From Pandoraea norimbergensis (GTDB taxonomy: Bacteria; Pseudomonadota; Gammaproteobacteria; Burkholderiales; Burkholderiaceae): a DNA stretch of 64,000 bases. This document shows, one piece after another, positions 56,276 through 64,000 of the stretch (position 1 is its first letter; each line of letters begins with the position of its first letter). The position numbers and the translations under genes are program-made. The notes beneath the pieces are model-generated. The model saw only the letters and a program-made list of their open reading frames with translations, was not told the DNA's origin and did not search any database. The DNA lies in contig NZ_CP013480.3 of the NCBI RefSeq assembly GCF_001465545.3, positions 1 through 64,000 of the forward strand, read 5' to 3'.

Positions 56276-56980
56276 ATGACGCACCTTCTGCTTCGCACGC
56301 TCAAACTGGCCGCACTGGGCCTTTCTCTCGGTGCCGCGACCGCTGGCGCGGCACCCGCGTCTGATACCCCTGCGCACCCGACCATCCGCGCGATGCTCGG
56401 TGCCACGCCGGTAGACCATCTCGATCCGAAGCGAACGGCGCTCCTCGTGATCGATTTTCAGAACGAATATTTCACCGGGCGCATGCCGATTCCCGATGGC
56501 GCCCGCGCGATGCAAAACGCCAAGCAACTCATCGCGTTTGCCGACGAGGCGAAGATTCCCGTGTACCAAATTCAACACGTCGCCCCCGCTGGCGCGGCTG
56601 TTTTTGCGAAAGACGGTGCAACGGTCGCGTTCGTGCCGGGGATGACACCGCGCGCGCACGACACGGTGTTGCAGAAGACCACGGTCAGCGTGTTTGCCAG
56701 CACCGACCTCGACAAACGGCTCAAGGCGCAGGGCATCGACACGCTCGTCATCGCCGGTCTGATGACGCATGCCTGCGTGGCCGGCGCAGCGCGCGATGCC
56801 GTGCCGTTGGGCTATACCGTCGTGGTAGCATCGGACGCCACCGCCACCCGGGACATCGTGCGCACCGACGGTACGAAAGTGTCTAGCGACGCGTTGCACC
56901 GCGCGGCACTCGCCGAAATCGAAGACACGTTCGGCGACGTGATGACCACCGACAACATTCGCCGTCTGCCGCTGCGTTGA
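56276..56980 (+). CDS. Isochorismatase-family cysteine hydrolase, exported
   Basis: A 234-residue protein with an N-terminal signal peptide (MTHLLLRTLKLAALGLSLGAATAGAA), which is unusual for this cytoplasmic family and implies a periplasmic site. The catalytic triad can be placed: Asp in LLVIDFQNEYF, Lys in LQKTTVSVFAST, and Cys in GLMTHACVAGAARDA. Substrates in the family are amides and isochorismate. The one here is unknown. GAGGATT lies upstream. It is 43 bases before a LysR gene in the same direction. Confidence 0.88.
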   Translation: MTHLLLRTLKLAALGLSLGAATAGAAPASDTPAHPTIRAMLGATPVDHLDPKRTALLVIDFQNEYFTGRMPIPDGARAMQNAKQLIAFADEAKIPVYQIQHVAPAGAAVFAKDGATVAFVPGMTPRAHDTVLQKTTVSVFASTDLDKRLKAQGIDTLVIAGLMTHACVAGAARDAVPLGYTVVVASDATATRDIVRTDGTKVSSDALHRAALAEIEDTFGDVMTTDNIRRLPLR

Positions 56981-57023
56981 CGGCGGCCCCGTTCCCCGTT
57001 CTGACTTGCTCACGACATCCGTC

Positions 57024-57920
57024 ATGGATCAACTGCTGGCAATGCGCATCTTTTGCACGATCGTCGACGCCAAGGGGTTTTCGGCGGCGGCGGAGGTGCT
57101 CGGTATGTCGCATTCCAGCGTGTCGCGGCAGTTGAAGCAGACTGAGGCGGCGTTGGGCGTGCAACTGCTCAATCGCACCACGCGGGGTTTCACGCTGACT
57201 AGTGCCGGGGAGCGCTATCACCGGCATTGCCTCGATATCCTGTCGCGCGTCGATGCCATGACGCATGCCATGTCGGGCGAGCGCGAACAGGTGAGTGGTG
57301 CGTTGCGTGTGACGGTGCCGTTAGCCATCGGCACGTTGGAGCTGGCCGATTGGCTGCCGGCTTTTCAATCGCAATATCCCGATATCGCGCTGACGCTGTC
57401 ATGCAGCGATCAATTCGTGGACCTCGTCGCGGAGCGCTTTGATGTCGCATTGCGCATCAGCGCTGCGCCATTGGCGGATAGCAGTCTGATGGCGAAGTTG
57501 CTGACGACGTCGGATACCGTTCTCGTTGCCTCGCCGGCGTATCTCGCCCAACACGGCTTACCGTCGGTGCCCGCAGATCTGGTGAACCATCGACGCCTCG
57601 CGTCCGTGCGACCGGGCCAAGCGGCCGAGTGGTCGATCACCGACGCCGCGGGCGAGCCGCATCGTGTGCCGGTGGCAGGTGGATTCACCAGTGACGCGAT
57701 TCCTGCGCTGTTTTCTGCGGCGCTCGCCGGCGCGGGTATCGCCGCATTCACCGAGCGTACGGTGCGAACCGAACTCGCACGAGGCACGCTCGTCCGGGTG
57801 CTGCCACAGTACCGCATGGGGGTGCATCACTACTACGCGCTGTATCCGCGTACGCGCCACGTCAACCCGCGAGCGCGCGCGTTCATCGACTTCATGGCTG
57901 TGCACTACGGCCGTCGCTAA
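57024..57920 (+). CDS. LysR-family transcriptional regulator
   Basis: A 298-residue LTTR. The start MDQLLAMRIFCTIVDAKGF is standard and the helix-turn-helix lies in AAAEVLGMSHSSVSRQLKQTEAALG (residues about 18-45). The effector domain follows. It resembles the PtxE/CrgA-like group that acts on neighbouring enzymes. It follows the hydrolase gene after 43 bases, so they may be co-transcribed and functionally linked. Confidence 0.87.
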   Translation: MDQLLAMRIFCTIVDAKGFSAAAEVLGMSHSSVSRQLKQTEAALGVQLLNRTTRGFTLTSAGERYHRHCLDILSRVDAMTHAMSGEREQVSGALRVTVPLAIGTLELADWLPAFQSQYPDIALTLSCSDQFVDLVAERFDVALRISAAPLADSSLMAKLLTTSDTVLVASPAYLAQHGLPSVPADLVNHRRLASVRPGQAAEWSITDAAGEPHRVPVAGGFTSDAIPALFSAALAGAGIAAFTERTVRTELARGTLVRVLPQYRMGVHHYYALYPRTRHVNPRARAFIDFMAVHYGRR

Positions 57921-57999
57921 AGGCAACCCTGCGCACCCGGCGGCTATGCCAGAATTAAAGCGTTGCCTGACCGGCACCGTTTGAGCGAGGCATCTTCCC

Positions 58000-58860
58000 A
58001 TGACGGATTTCCACGACATTGCACCGGAAAGCACGGCCGCGCGCGTTGCGCTGTGGCGTGCCCTTCACCGCGAAATCGACGCCGCCCCGCCCGTGCTCGA
58101 CGACGCTATCGGCCTGAAATTGCTTGACCCGCCCGACGACTGGCGCGAGCGGGGCGACATGAACCCGGCGTTCACCCGCCCGTTTCGCGCGTCCATCGTG
58201 GCCAGAGCCCGATTCATCGAAGACCTTGTCGTGAGCGAAGCGCAACGCGGGGTGCAGCAATATGTGATTCTCGGTGCCGGGCTCGACAGCTTTGCGCAAC
58301 GGCATCCCGATGTGGCGAAGCACCTGACGATCTTCGAAGTGGACCGTCCGGGGCCGCAGCAATGGAAGCGCAACCGGCTCATCGCACTCGGCTATGGCGT
58401 GCCCGACACGCTAAGGTTCGTGCCCGTGGACTTCGAGGCAGGTCAGTCGTGGCGTGACGCGCTGCTGCCCCAAGGCTTCGACGCCGACAAGCCCGCTGTC
58501 GTCGTCTCGACCGGCGTGAGCATGTATCTCACGCGTGATGCCAACGCGGCGACGCTGCGCGAGGTGGCGGCGTTTGCGCCGGGCTCCACGTTTGCCATGA
58601 CCTTTTTGTGGCCGCTGGCGATGGCGGATGCCGACGTGCGTCCCGGGCTGGAAATGGCGGAGAAAGGCGCGCGCGCCAGCGGCACCCCGTTCATCAGCTT
58701 CTTCCGGCCGGACGAGATGATGGCGCTGGCGATGGAGAATGGCTTCAAGGGGGCGCAGCACGTCAGTGCGCAAAGCCTGACAGAACGCTATTTTGCGCAT
58801 CGTAGCGACGGGTTGCGTCCGCCCGGGAATGCCGAAGACCTGTTGGTCGCGACGACCTGA
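58000..58860 (+). CDS. Class I SAM-dependent methyltransferase (LCMT/TIGR00027-like)
   Basis: A 286-residue methyltransferase of the leucine-carboxyl-methyltransferase-like family. It has FRASIVARARFIEDLVVSEAQRGVQQYVILGAGLDSFAQR, which holds the SAM-binding GAGLD motif, then FEVDRPGPQQWKR, FVPVDFEAGQSWRDAL and VVVSTGVSMYLTRD. Members methylate polyketide or small carboxylic acids. The substrate is unknown here. It starts 79 bases after the LysR gene. Confidence 0.87.
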   Translation: MTDFHDIAPESTAARVALWRALHREIDAAPPVLDDAIGLKLLDPPDDWRERGDMNPAFTRPFRASIVARARFIEDLVVSEAQRGVQQYVILGAGLDSFAQRHPDVAKHLTIFEVDRPGPQQWKRNRLIALGYGVPDTLRFVPVDFEAGQSWRDALLPQGFDADKPAVVVSTGVSMYLTRDANAATLREVAAFAPGSTFAMTFLWPLAMADADVRPGLEMAEKGARASGTPFISFFRPDEMMALAMENGFKGAQHVSAQSLTERYFAHRSDGLRPPGNAEDLLVATT

Positions 58861-58985
58861 CTGACCTGATCGAGCGGATGAACGCAGCGCGCATTCTGAT
58901 CGGCGAAACCGGCACTATCGCGCTATGCTTCGCGCGGCGGCAGTCCATGCCGTCACCGCTCTAAGCCCATCACCGGAGTTTTCGC

Positions 58986-59558
58986 ATGACGTTGACCGAG
59001 CTGCTTGTCCCCACGCTGTCGCAGATGCTGCGCGCGTTGTCTAACTGGCTGGATAAGGCCGCAGAATACGAACGCTCAGCGGGCAAAGACCCCAACGCAC
59101 TGATGACGTTGCGTCTCGCCCCCGACATGTATCCGCTCGCCGCCCAAGTGCGCTTCGTGAGCTATCAGGCGATGGAGCCGGCCTATCGGCTGCGCGGCGA
59201 AGCCGTGGCCGAGTCGGCGCTCGATGTGCAGCGCGAAGGCTGGAACGCCAACCAGAAGCCGGGCACGTTCGATGACGCGAAGGCTTGCCTTGCCCGCTCA
59301 CTCGCGTTTCTCGACGCCCTGCCCCCGGGCGCACTCGACGCGGGCAAAAATCTCACCGTGTCACTCGCGCTGCCTAACGGCGTCGTCTTCGACATGACCG
59401 GCGATCAGTACGCACGCGACTGGCTGCTCGCCCAGTTCTACTTCCATATCAACACCGCTTACGGCATCTTGCGTCACCACGGCGTGGAACTCGGCAAGGC
59501 CGACTACGTGCCGCATGTGCTGGCTTATCTGCGTCCGGGCACGGCACCGCAGGCATAA
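58986..59558 (+). CDS. DUF1993 family protein
   Basis: A 190-residue all-helical protein. The N-terminus MTLTELLVPTLSQMLRALSNWLDKA, the LAPDMYPLAAQVRFVSYQA segment and the YFHINTAYGILRHHGVELGKADY ending match the DUF1993 (DinB-superfamily-like) pattern, with His residues placed for metal binding. Function unknown. A GGAG sequence lies upstream of the ATG. Confidence 0.85.
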   Translation: MTLTELLVPTLSQMLRALSNWLDKAAEYERSAGKDPNALMTLRLAPDMYPLAAQVRFVSYQAMEPAYRLRGEAVAESALDVQREGWNANQKPGTFDDAKACLARSLAFLDALPPGALDAGKNLTVSLALPNGVVFDMTGDQYARDWLLAQFYFHINTAYGILRHHGVELGKADYVPHVLAYLRPGTAPQA

Positions 59559-59602
59559 GCATCGCCCACGACCCGCTCACGCCACGCGCGCCTCACCGCC
59601 CA

Positions 59603-60481
59603 TTACTCTCCGATAAGAAACGGCGGCCCGAAGCGCGTGGCGATGTGTTCGGTCGACTCGAACAGCTCACGAAGCACCTGACTCGTGCACGTGGGCTGCA
59701 CATACAGATAGAACGCCACATCCGGTAGCCGAGGCAGACCGTCGGCCTCCGAGAGCACGCGCATATTCGCGTCGAGCAACTCGGTGGTGCGCGCGGTCAC
59801 GCCAAGGCCCGCACTGATCGCAGCCTTGATGCCGGTGAGCGTGGGCGAATGGAAACTGGTTCGCCACGCAATACCGGCGGCATTGAGCCGCTCGATGGAA
59901 AGCCGCCGGAACAGGCTCAATTCGTCCGCCATGACGAGCGGCACCGGCTCGGCGGCATTGAAGATGAAGTCGTCCGCGCAAATCCACACCATCGGGGACG
60001 TGCGCAACTTGATGCCCGGAAACCCCTCGTCATAGCGCGTCGAGATCGCCAGATCGAGTTCCTTGTCGCGCAACGCGTCCATCAGGTGCGGGCTGCGCCC
60101 GACGATGATTTCCAGTTGCAACTCGCCGGAGAGCTTCGACAACCGGCGCAGCATGCTCGGCAGTATCGAGTCGGCCACGTCGTGCGGCGAGCCGATGCGC
60201 AGCTTCTCTGCGGGCCCGCGCGTGTGCATGACCTGCACGGCCTGATCGTTGAGCGCGAGAATCTTGTTGGCATACGCCACCAGCCGCACGCCATCGGCGG
60301 TCATCGTCTTCTGACGCCCCTGTTTCTCAAACAGCGGGCAGCCCATTTCCTGTTCCAGCCGCTGCATCTGCTGCGTGATCGCCGACTGAGTGCGGCCGAC
60401 GCGCGTGGCCGCTGCCGCAAAGGTTTCATGCTGGGCGATCGCGACGAAAGTGCGCAGTAGATCGATATCCAGATTTCGCAT
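59603..60481 (-). CDS. LysR-family regulator divergent from amino-acid ABC importer
   Basis: A 292-residue LTTR. The start at 60481 gives MRNLDIDLLRTFVAIAQHETFAAAATRVGRTQSAITQQMQRLE, a normal helix-turn-helix of the LrhA/PecT-like group. The longer open frame upstream was rejected. The effector domain follows. It is divergent from the ABC amino-acid transport operon with a 178-base AT-rich shared region, so it probably regulates that operon. Confidence 0.88.
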   Translation of the reverse strand: MRNLDIDLLRTFVAIAQHETFAAAATRVGRTQSAITQQMQRLEQEMGCPLFEKQGRQKTMTADGVRLVAYANKILALNDQAVQVMHTRGPAEKLRIGSPHDVADSILPSMLRRLSKLSGELQLEIIVGRSPHLMDALRDKELDLAISTRYDEGFPGIKLRTSPMVWICADDFIFNAAEPVPLVMADELSLFRRLSIERLNAAGIAWRTSFHSPTLTGIKAAISAGLGVTARTTELLDANMRVLSEADGLPRLPDVAFYLYVQPTCTSQVLRELFESTEHIATRFGPPFLIGE

Positions 60482-60659
60482 GTGGCTCCGTGCCGATACT
60501 TCAGAGTTGCTAATGTATCCGGGATAAAAATTAAATTGTTCTTGCAGATTTTGGTCGATAACCTGCGTAACACTCAAGCAATATTTATGTGACCGAGGGC
60601 AGATCACTCCCCCGCTAATGGATCCCCTCAAACGGTCCAACCCAAGGAGACTCAGGATC

Positions 60660-61487
60660 ATGTGGCAACGACACCTTGCAGCCGCGCTGTTCGCGACACT
60701 CGCCATGACGGGCCTCGCGCACGCCGACCAACTGGCTGACATCAAGGCGCGCGGCACGCTCGTTTGCGGCACGCAGAACGCCAGCGAGCCGTACGCGTTT
60801 CCCGATGCCGCCACGCGCAAGATCGTCGGCTTCGACGTCGACGTGTGCAGCGCGATCGCCAAGGGTCTCGGTGTAAAGCTGGAACACCGTGCACTGTCGA
60901 CCGATGCCCGTATCGCTGAGTTGAAGACGCGTCGTGTCGACGTGCTGGCCGCCGCCGTCGCGTGGATGCCCGCACGTGCCGCACAGGTCGACTTCAGCGA
61001 CCAGTACTTCGTTGCCCCGATTCGCGTGCTGGTGCGCGCCGACTCTCCGATCCAGACGCTGGATCAACTCGCGGGCAAGAAGATCGCTGCCTCGGAAGGT
61101 TCCAGCTCGGCCGCTGTCTCGGTCACGCGCCTGCCCGACTCCAACCTGCTCACGTTCCACGACATCTCGTCGGCCTTCCTCGCGCTGCAACAAGGCAAGG
61201 TGGAAGGGCTCGTCGCCGGTCAACTGATCTTGTCGCGTTTTGCCAGCGAAGCGGCCGCCAAGGGCACGCCGCAGCAATATCGCCTGCTGACCAAGCCGGT
61301 CTACGAAGAGCGCTGGGGGGTGGTGACCAACAAGAACGAGCCGGCATTGATGGCGGCGGTCAACAAGATCCTGCTCGACTACGAGAAGACCAACGGCTTG
61401 CAGGACAGCTTCGACAAGTGGCTGGGCGCCAAGTCCGTCTACAAGTTCACGCGCGACTACAAGGTCGAGCCGATCAAAGTGCAGTAA
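60660..61487 (+). CDS. Polar amino-acid ABC importer, substrate-binding protein
   Basis: A 275-residue periplasmic binding protein of cluster 3 (SBP_bac_3). It has a signal peptide (MWQRHLAAALFATLAMTGLAHA) and IKARGTLVCGTQNASEPYAFPD, then GFDVDVCSAIAKGLGVKLE, and the ligand-binding Arg-containing ASEGSSSAAVSV region. AAGGAG lies upstream, supporting this start over a frame 14 codons longer. The four-gene operon (binding protein, two permeases, ATPase) imports a polar amino acid. The exact amino acid is unknown. Confidence 0.92.
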   Translation: MWQRHLAAALFATLAMTGLAHADQLADIKARGTLVCGTQNASEPYAFPDAATRKIVGFDVDVCSAIAKGLGVKLEHRALSTDARIAELKTRRVDVLAAAVAWMPARAAQVDFSDQYFVAPIRVLVRADSPIQTLDQLAGKKIAASEGSSSAAVSVTRLPDSNLLTFHDISSAFLALQQGKVEGLVAGQLILSRFASEAAAKGTPQQYRLLTKPVYEERWGVVTNKNEPALMAAVNKILLDYEKTNGLQDSFDKWLGAKSVYKFTRDYKVEPIKVQ

Positions 61488-61502
61488 GCGAGACGCCCTG
61501 CG

Positions 61503-62195
61503 ATGTTCGATCTCTCGTTTTTGCTCGAAGACGGCTACCTGAAGCTGTTTCGCGATGGGGTGCTGACGACGCTGCGCCTGTTCGTGGTCTCGGGCCTGCT
61601 CGCGATCGTGGTGGGTGTAACGCTCACCACCTTGCGCGCTATGCCGGTGAAGCTCTTCAAGGGCTTTGTGATCGTGGTGGTCGAGTACCACCGCAATGTG
61701 CCGGTGCTGGTGCAGATTCTCGTGTGGTACTTCGGCGTGCCGCAATTGCTGCCCGACGGCGCGCGTGACTGGATCAATGCCGGCAACACCGAGTTCTTCT
61801 TCGCGACGGTGGCGCTCGCGCTCAACGCGGGGGCGTTCATCTCGGAGGACATGCGCTCCGGCCTGCGCGCCATTCCCCACACCCAACAGGAAGCCGCGTG
61901 GTCGATCGGCCTGACGTATCTGCAATCGTTTCGCTACGTGATTCTGCCGCAGGGCATTCGCGCGGCGTTGCCCGCCCTGCTCAATCAGGCGTTGCTGCTC
62001 TTCAAGAACAGCTCGCTGGCGATGGCTATCGGCGTGCACGAGTTGCTGTATCGCACGCGTCAGATCGATAACCTGACCTTCCGCACCTTCGACGTATTTC
62101 TGGTGGCGACGATTCTGTATCTGATCGGCACGCTGGCCTTGATGGCGCTCTCCGAGCACTTTGCCAAGCGCCGTACGGCGCCGTCGGGAGTCTGA
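61503..62195 (+). CDS. Polar amino-acid ABC importer, permease 1
   Basis: A 230-residue permease of the HisMQ/GlnP family with about five helices. The family EAA motif region reads GLRAIPHTQQEAAWSIGLTYLQSFRYVILPQGIRAALP. It follows the binding-protein gene by 15 bases and pairs with the next permease to form the membrane dimer. Confidence 0.92.
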   Translation: MFDLSFLLEDGYLKLFRDGVLTTLRLFVVSGLLAIVVGVTLTTLRAMPVKLFKGFVIVVVEYHRNVPVLVQILVWYFGVPQLLPDGARDWINAGNTEFFFATVALALNAGAFISEDMRSGLRAIPHTQQEAAWSIGLTYLQSFRYVILPQGIRAALPALLNQALLLFKNSSLAMAIGVHELLYRTRQIDNLTFRTFDVFLVATILYLIGTLALMALSEHFAKRRTAPSGV

Positions 62196-62199
62196 GGCC

Positions 62200-62892
62200 A
62201 TGTTCGAGATTCTTCACGACTATCTCGCGTTGTTCCTCGTCGGCAGCTGGCCCAACGGCCCGCTGGGCGGCGTGGCGGTCACGCTCATTCTCTCGGCGCT
62301 GGGGCTGGTGATCTCGTTCCCGATTGCTGTGGCGATCGGCATGGGGCAAGTCTCGCCGTGGCGCTGGCTGCGCCGTGTGATCGGTGTGTGGACGCGCCTC
62401 GTGCGCGGCATTCCGCTGCTGATGATCATCTTCTGGGCGTACTTCGCGGTGCCGTTGCTGGTGGGGGCCGAAGTCTCGGCGTTCACCACGGCGGTCTGCG
62501 CCATCATCGTCTACGAGAGCGCTTTCCTGTCGCAAATCGTGCGTGCCGGTCTGGAAGGCCTGCCGCGCGGACAGATGGAAGCCGCACGCTCGAATGGACT
62601 GTCGTGGCTGCAAAGCATGCGTTACGTGCAGTTGCCGCAGGCGCTTGCCAACATGCTGCCGTCGATCGTCAATCAGTTCGTGTCGATCATCAAGGCGACG
62701 TCGCTGGCGTACGTCATCGGCGTGCCGGAACTGACGTACTCGGCCGCGCAGGTGAACACGATCACGCTGACCAAGCCGCTGCAAACGTTCCTCGTGCTCG
62801 CAGCATTCTATTTCGTGGTGTGTTTCGCCATCTCGCGCTTCGCTGGCTGGCTGGAGCGTCGCATCGCCCGCCAGCGCGCGGGGTTGGCCTGA
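62200..62892 (+). CDS. Polar amino-acid ABC importer, permease 2
   Basis: A 230-residue second HisMQ-type permease. The EAA loop reads [38 protein letters not shown]. The start [15 protein letters not shown] lies 4 bases after the previous stop and has GAGG upstream. A longer frame inside the previous gene was not used. Confidence 0.92.
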   Translation: MFEILHDYLALFLVGSWPNGPLGGVAVTLILSALGLVISFPIAVAIGMGQVSPWRWLRRVIGVWTRLVRGIPLLMIIFWAYFAVPLLVGAEVSAFTTAVCAIIVYESAFLSQIVRAGLEGLPRGQMEAARSNGLSWLQSMRYVQLPQALANMLPSIVNQFVSIIKATSLAYVIGVPELTYSAAQVNTITLTKPLQTFLVLAAFYFVVCFAISRFAGWLERRIARQRAGLA

Positions 62893-62944
62893 GCCCATGA
62901 AGCGTTCAAGTGAGCATTCAAGTATTCAGAAGGAGAACGCGGCC

Positions 62945-63718
62945 ATGACCATGCTCGCATTCGAGAATGTCCAGAAGTACTACGGTGAGCATCACGTGCT
63001 CAAGGGCATCGATGCCACCATCAACCGCGGCGAAGTCGTTGTCGTGTGCGGGCCGTCGGGCTCGGGCAAGTCGACGCTGATCCGCACGGTGACCCGGCTC
63101 GAAGCGATTCAGCAGGGACGCATCCTGTTCGAAGGCAAGGACGTGACGGCGCGCGACGTGAAGCTCAATCAGTTGCGTGCGCGCATCGGCTTTGTGTTCC
63201 AGAGCTTCAACCTGTTTCAGAACCTGTCAGTGCGGCAGAACCTGATTCTCGGCCCGACGAAGGTGCTCGGCATGTCGCGCGACGAAGCCACTGCGCAGGC
63301 CGAAGCGCTGCTCGCAAAGGTCGGGCTCGCGCACAAGATCGATGCGATGCCGGCCAACCTGTCCGGCGGGCAACAGCAGCGCGTGGCGATTGCGCGCGCG
63401 TTGGCCATGAAGCCGCCGCTCATGTTGTTTGACGAGCCGACGAGTGCGCTCGATCCGGAGATGGTGCAGGAAGTGCTGCAAGTCATGCGTGCCCTCGCCG
63501 ACGAAGGTCTGACGATGATGATCGTCACGCACGAGATGGGTTTTGCCCGTGACGTCTCGAGCCGCGTCTGGTTTATGGATCAGGGCGAATTGCTCGAAGA
63601 CTCGCCGCCGGCAGCGTTTTTCAGTCAGCCGAAACACGCGCGTGCGCAGCGCTTCCTGCAAGACGTGCTGCGTCCGCAACCGTTCGTGGGCGTGCCCCGC
63701 GACGCGGTACCGGCCTGA
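62945..63718 (+). CDS. Polar amino-acid ABC importer, ATPase
   Basis: A 257-residue ATPase of the GlnQ/HisP type. Walker A is GPSGSGKST, the Q-loop is [11 protein letters not shown], the signature is [15 protein letters not shown] and Walker B is [16 protein letters not shown]. The ATG at 62945 follows AAGGAGAACGCGGCC. The ORF could extend 16 codons upstream. It completes the operon 52 bases after permease 2. Confidence 0.94.
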   Translation: MTMLAFENVQKYYGEHHVLKGIDATINRGEVVVVCGPSGSGKSTLIRTVTRLEAIQQGRILFEGKDVTARDVKLNQLRARIGFVFQSFNLFQNLSVRQNLILGPTKVLGMSRDEATAQAEALLAKVGLAHKIDAMPANLSGGQQQRVAIARALAMKPPLMLFDEPTSALDPEMVQEVLQVMRALADEGLTMMIVTHEMGFARDVSSRVWFMDQGELLEDSPPAAFFSQPKHARAQRFLQDVLRPQPFVGVPRDAVPA

Positions 63719-63812
63719 TACCCCATAACGATAAAACACACACGCGACACTGCCCCCAGTCAGATGTTTTCGGGCACATCCATAACAAAGCTTCACGGAG
63801 AACACCCTCACC

Positions 63813-64000
63813 ATGTCCACGCAAACTGAACAACGCCAGGCCGTCGTGGCCGATGCCATCGCCGCAATGAAGGCCGCTCTGGCCCCGGCGGGCGAGACGC
63901 GCCCGGCACTCGCTGCCGTGCTCGATCAGGTCAAATCGCTCGCCGCGCGCACCGCGCTGTGGAACGACGCCGACTTCCCGCCGCCGAACGACGGTGAACT
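63813..64000 (+). CDS. Partial gene, possible cysteine-dioxygenase-like protein
   Basis: The gene begins at ATG 63813 (CGGAGAACACCCTCACC upstream) and runs off the window after 62 full codons. The visible part has a helical N-terminus (MSTQTEQRQAVVADAIAAM) and WNDADFPPPNDGEL. From memory this resembles the start of cupin-type cysteine dioxygenase family proteins, which would fit the adjacent amino-acid importer. The metal-binding region is not in the window, so the call is tentative. Confidence 0.4.
   Translation, partial: MSTQTEQRQAVVADAIAAMKAALAPAGETRPALAAVLDQVKSLAARTALWNDADFPPPNDGE

Overview
The window starts exactly at the dnaA start codon and carries dnaA-dnaN-gyrB, so it is the origin-proximal part of a bacterial chromosome. 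The high-GC core, the gene order and the families seen (PrpR-type sigma-54 regulator, many LysR and AraC regulators, MHS and DHA2 transporters, a DUF1295/CFA/DUF1365 lipid cluster) point to a betaproteobacterium of the Burkholderiaceae, most like Pandoraea. The genus is inferred from general knowledge and was not tested by a search.

Layout. 1-5629: replication core, with a candidate origin segment between dnaA and dnaN. 5640-19060: an accessory island of lower GC, bracketed by diverged copies of an intergenic repeat. It holds a type I-like modification/specificity pair (hsdM, hsdS) fused by overlapping reading frames to an AAA ATPase and an HNH nuclease, with no hsdR. It also holds two XRE regulators with clear palindromes, an intact IS21-family element sitting between a truncated TnsA-like gene and a truncated large serine recombinase, and small hypothetical genes. 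19151-24359: amino-acid permease, MBL hydrolase, LysR and EamA genes. 24483-30457: a tight six-gene lipid-modification operon (DUF1295, CFA-like methyltransferase, FAD oxidoreductase, DUF1365, CFA synthase, DUF2878), followed by a convergent cytochrome P450. 32009-38998: AraC regulators, a hotdog thioesterase-like protein, and a PrpR-type regulator divergent from an isocitrate lyase/PEP mutase family gene. That gene has a textbook sigma-54 promoter and two perfect upstream palindromes, and is followed by an MHS transporter.

40434-48463 is the most interesting region. A complete type I secretion system (TolC-like, HlyB-like ABC exporter with a degenerate C39 domain, HlyD-like adaptor) is flanked by two unrelated, non-RTX proteins. 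These two proteins share a C-terminal module of about 36 residues, and their genes share upstream motifs and start-site architecture at the same spacing. I propose they are dedicated secreted cargos with a common C-terminal export signal and common regulation. The first cargo gene has an AT-rich body joined to a GC-rich tail, as if a foreign body had been attached to the resident export tail.

48561-64000: chemoreceptor, DHA2 efflux pump, low-affinity iron permease-like protein, an ABC-2-type pair, an rcnR-rcnA nickel/cobalt efflux locus with a recognisable RcnR operator and a (CAC/T-GAT/C)n His-Asp repeat, several enzymes and LysR regulators, and a polar amino-acid ABC importer. The last gene runs off the window.
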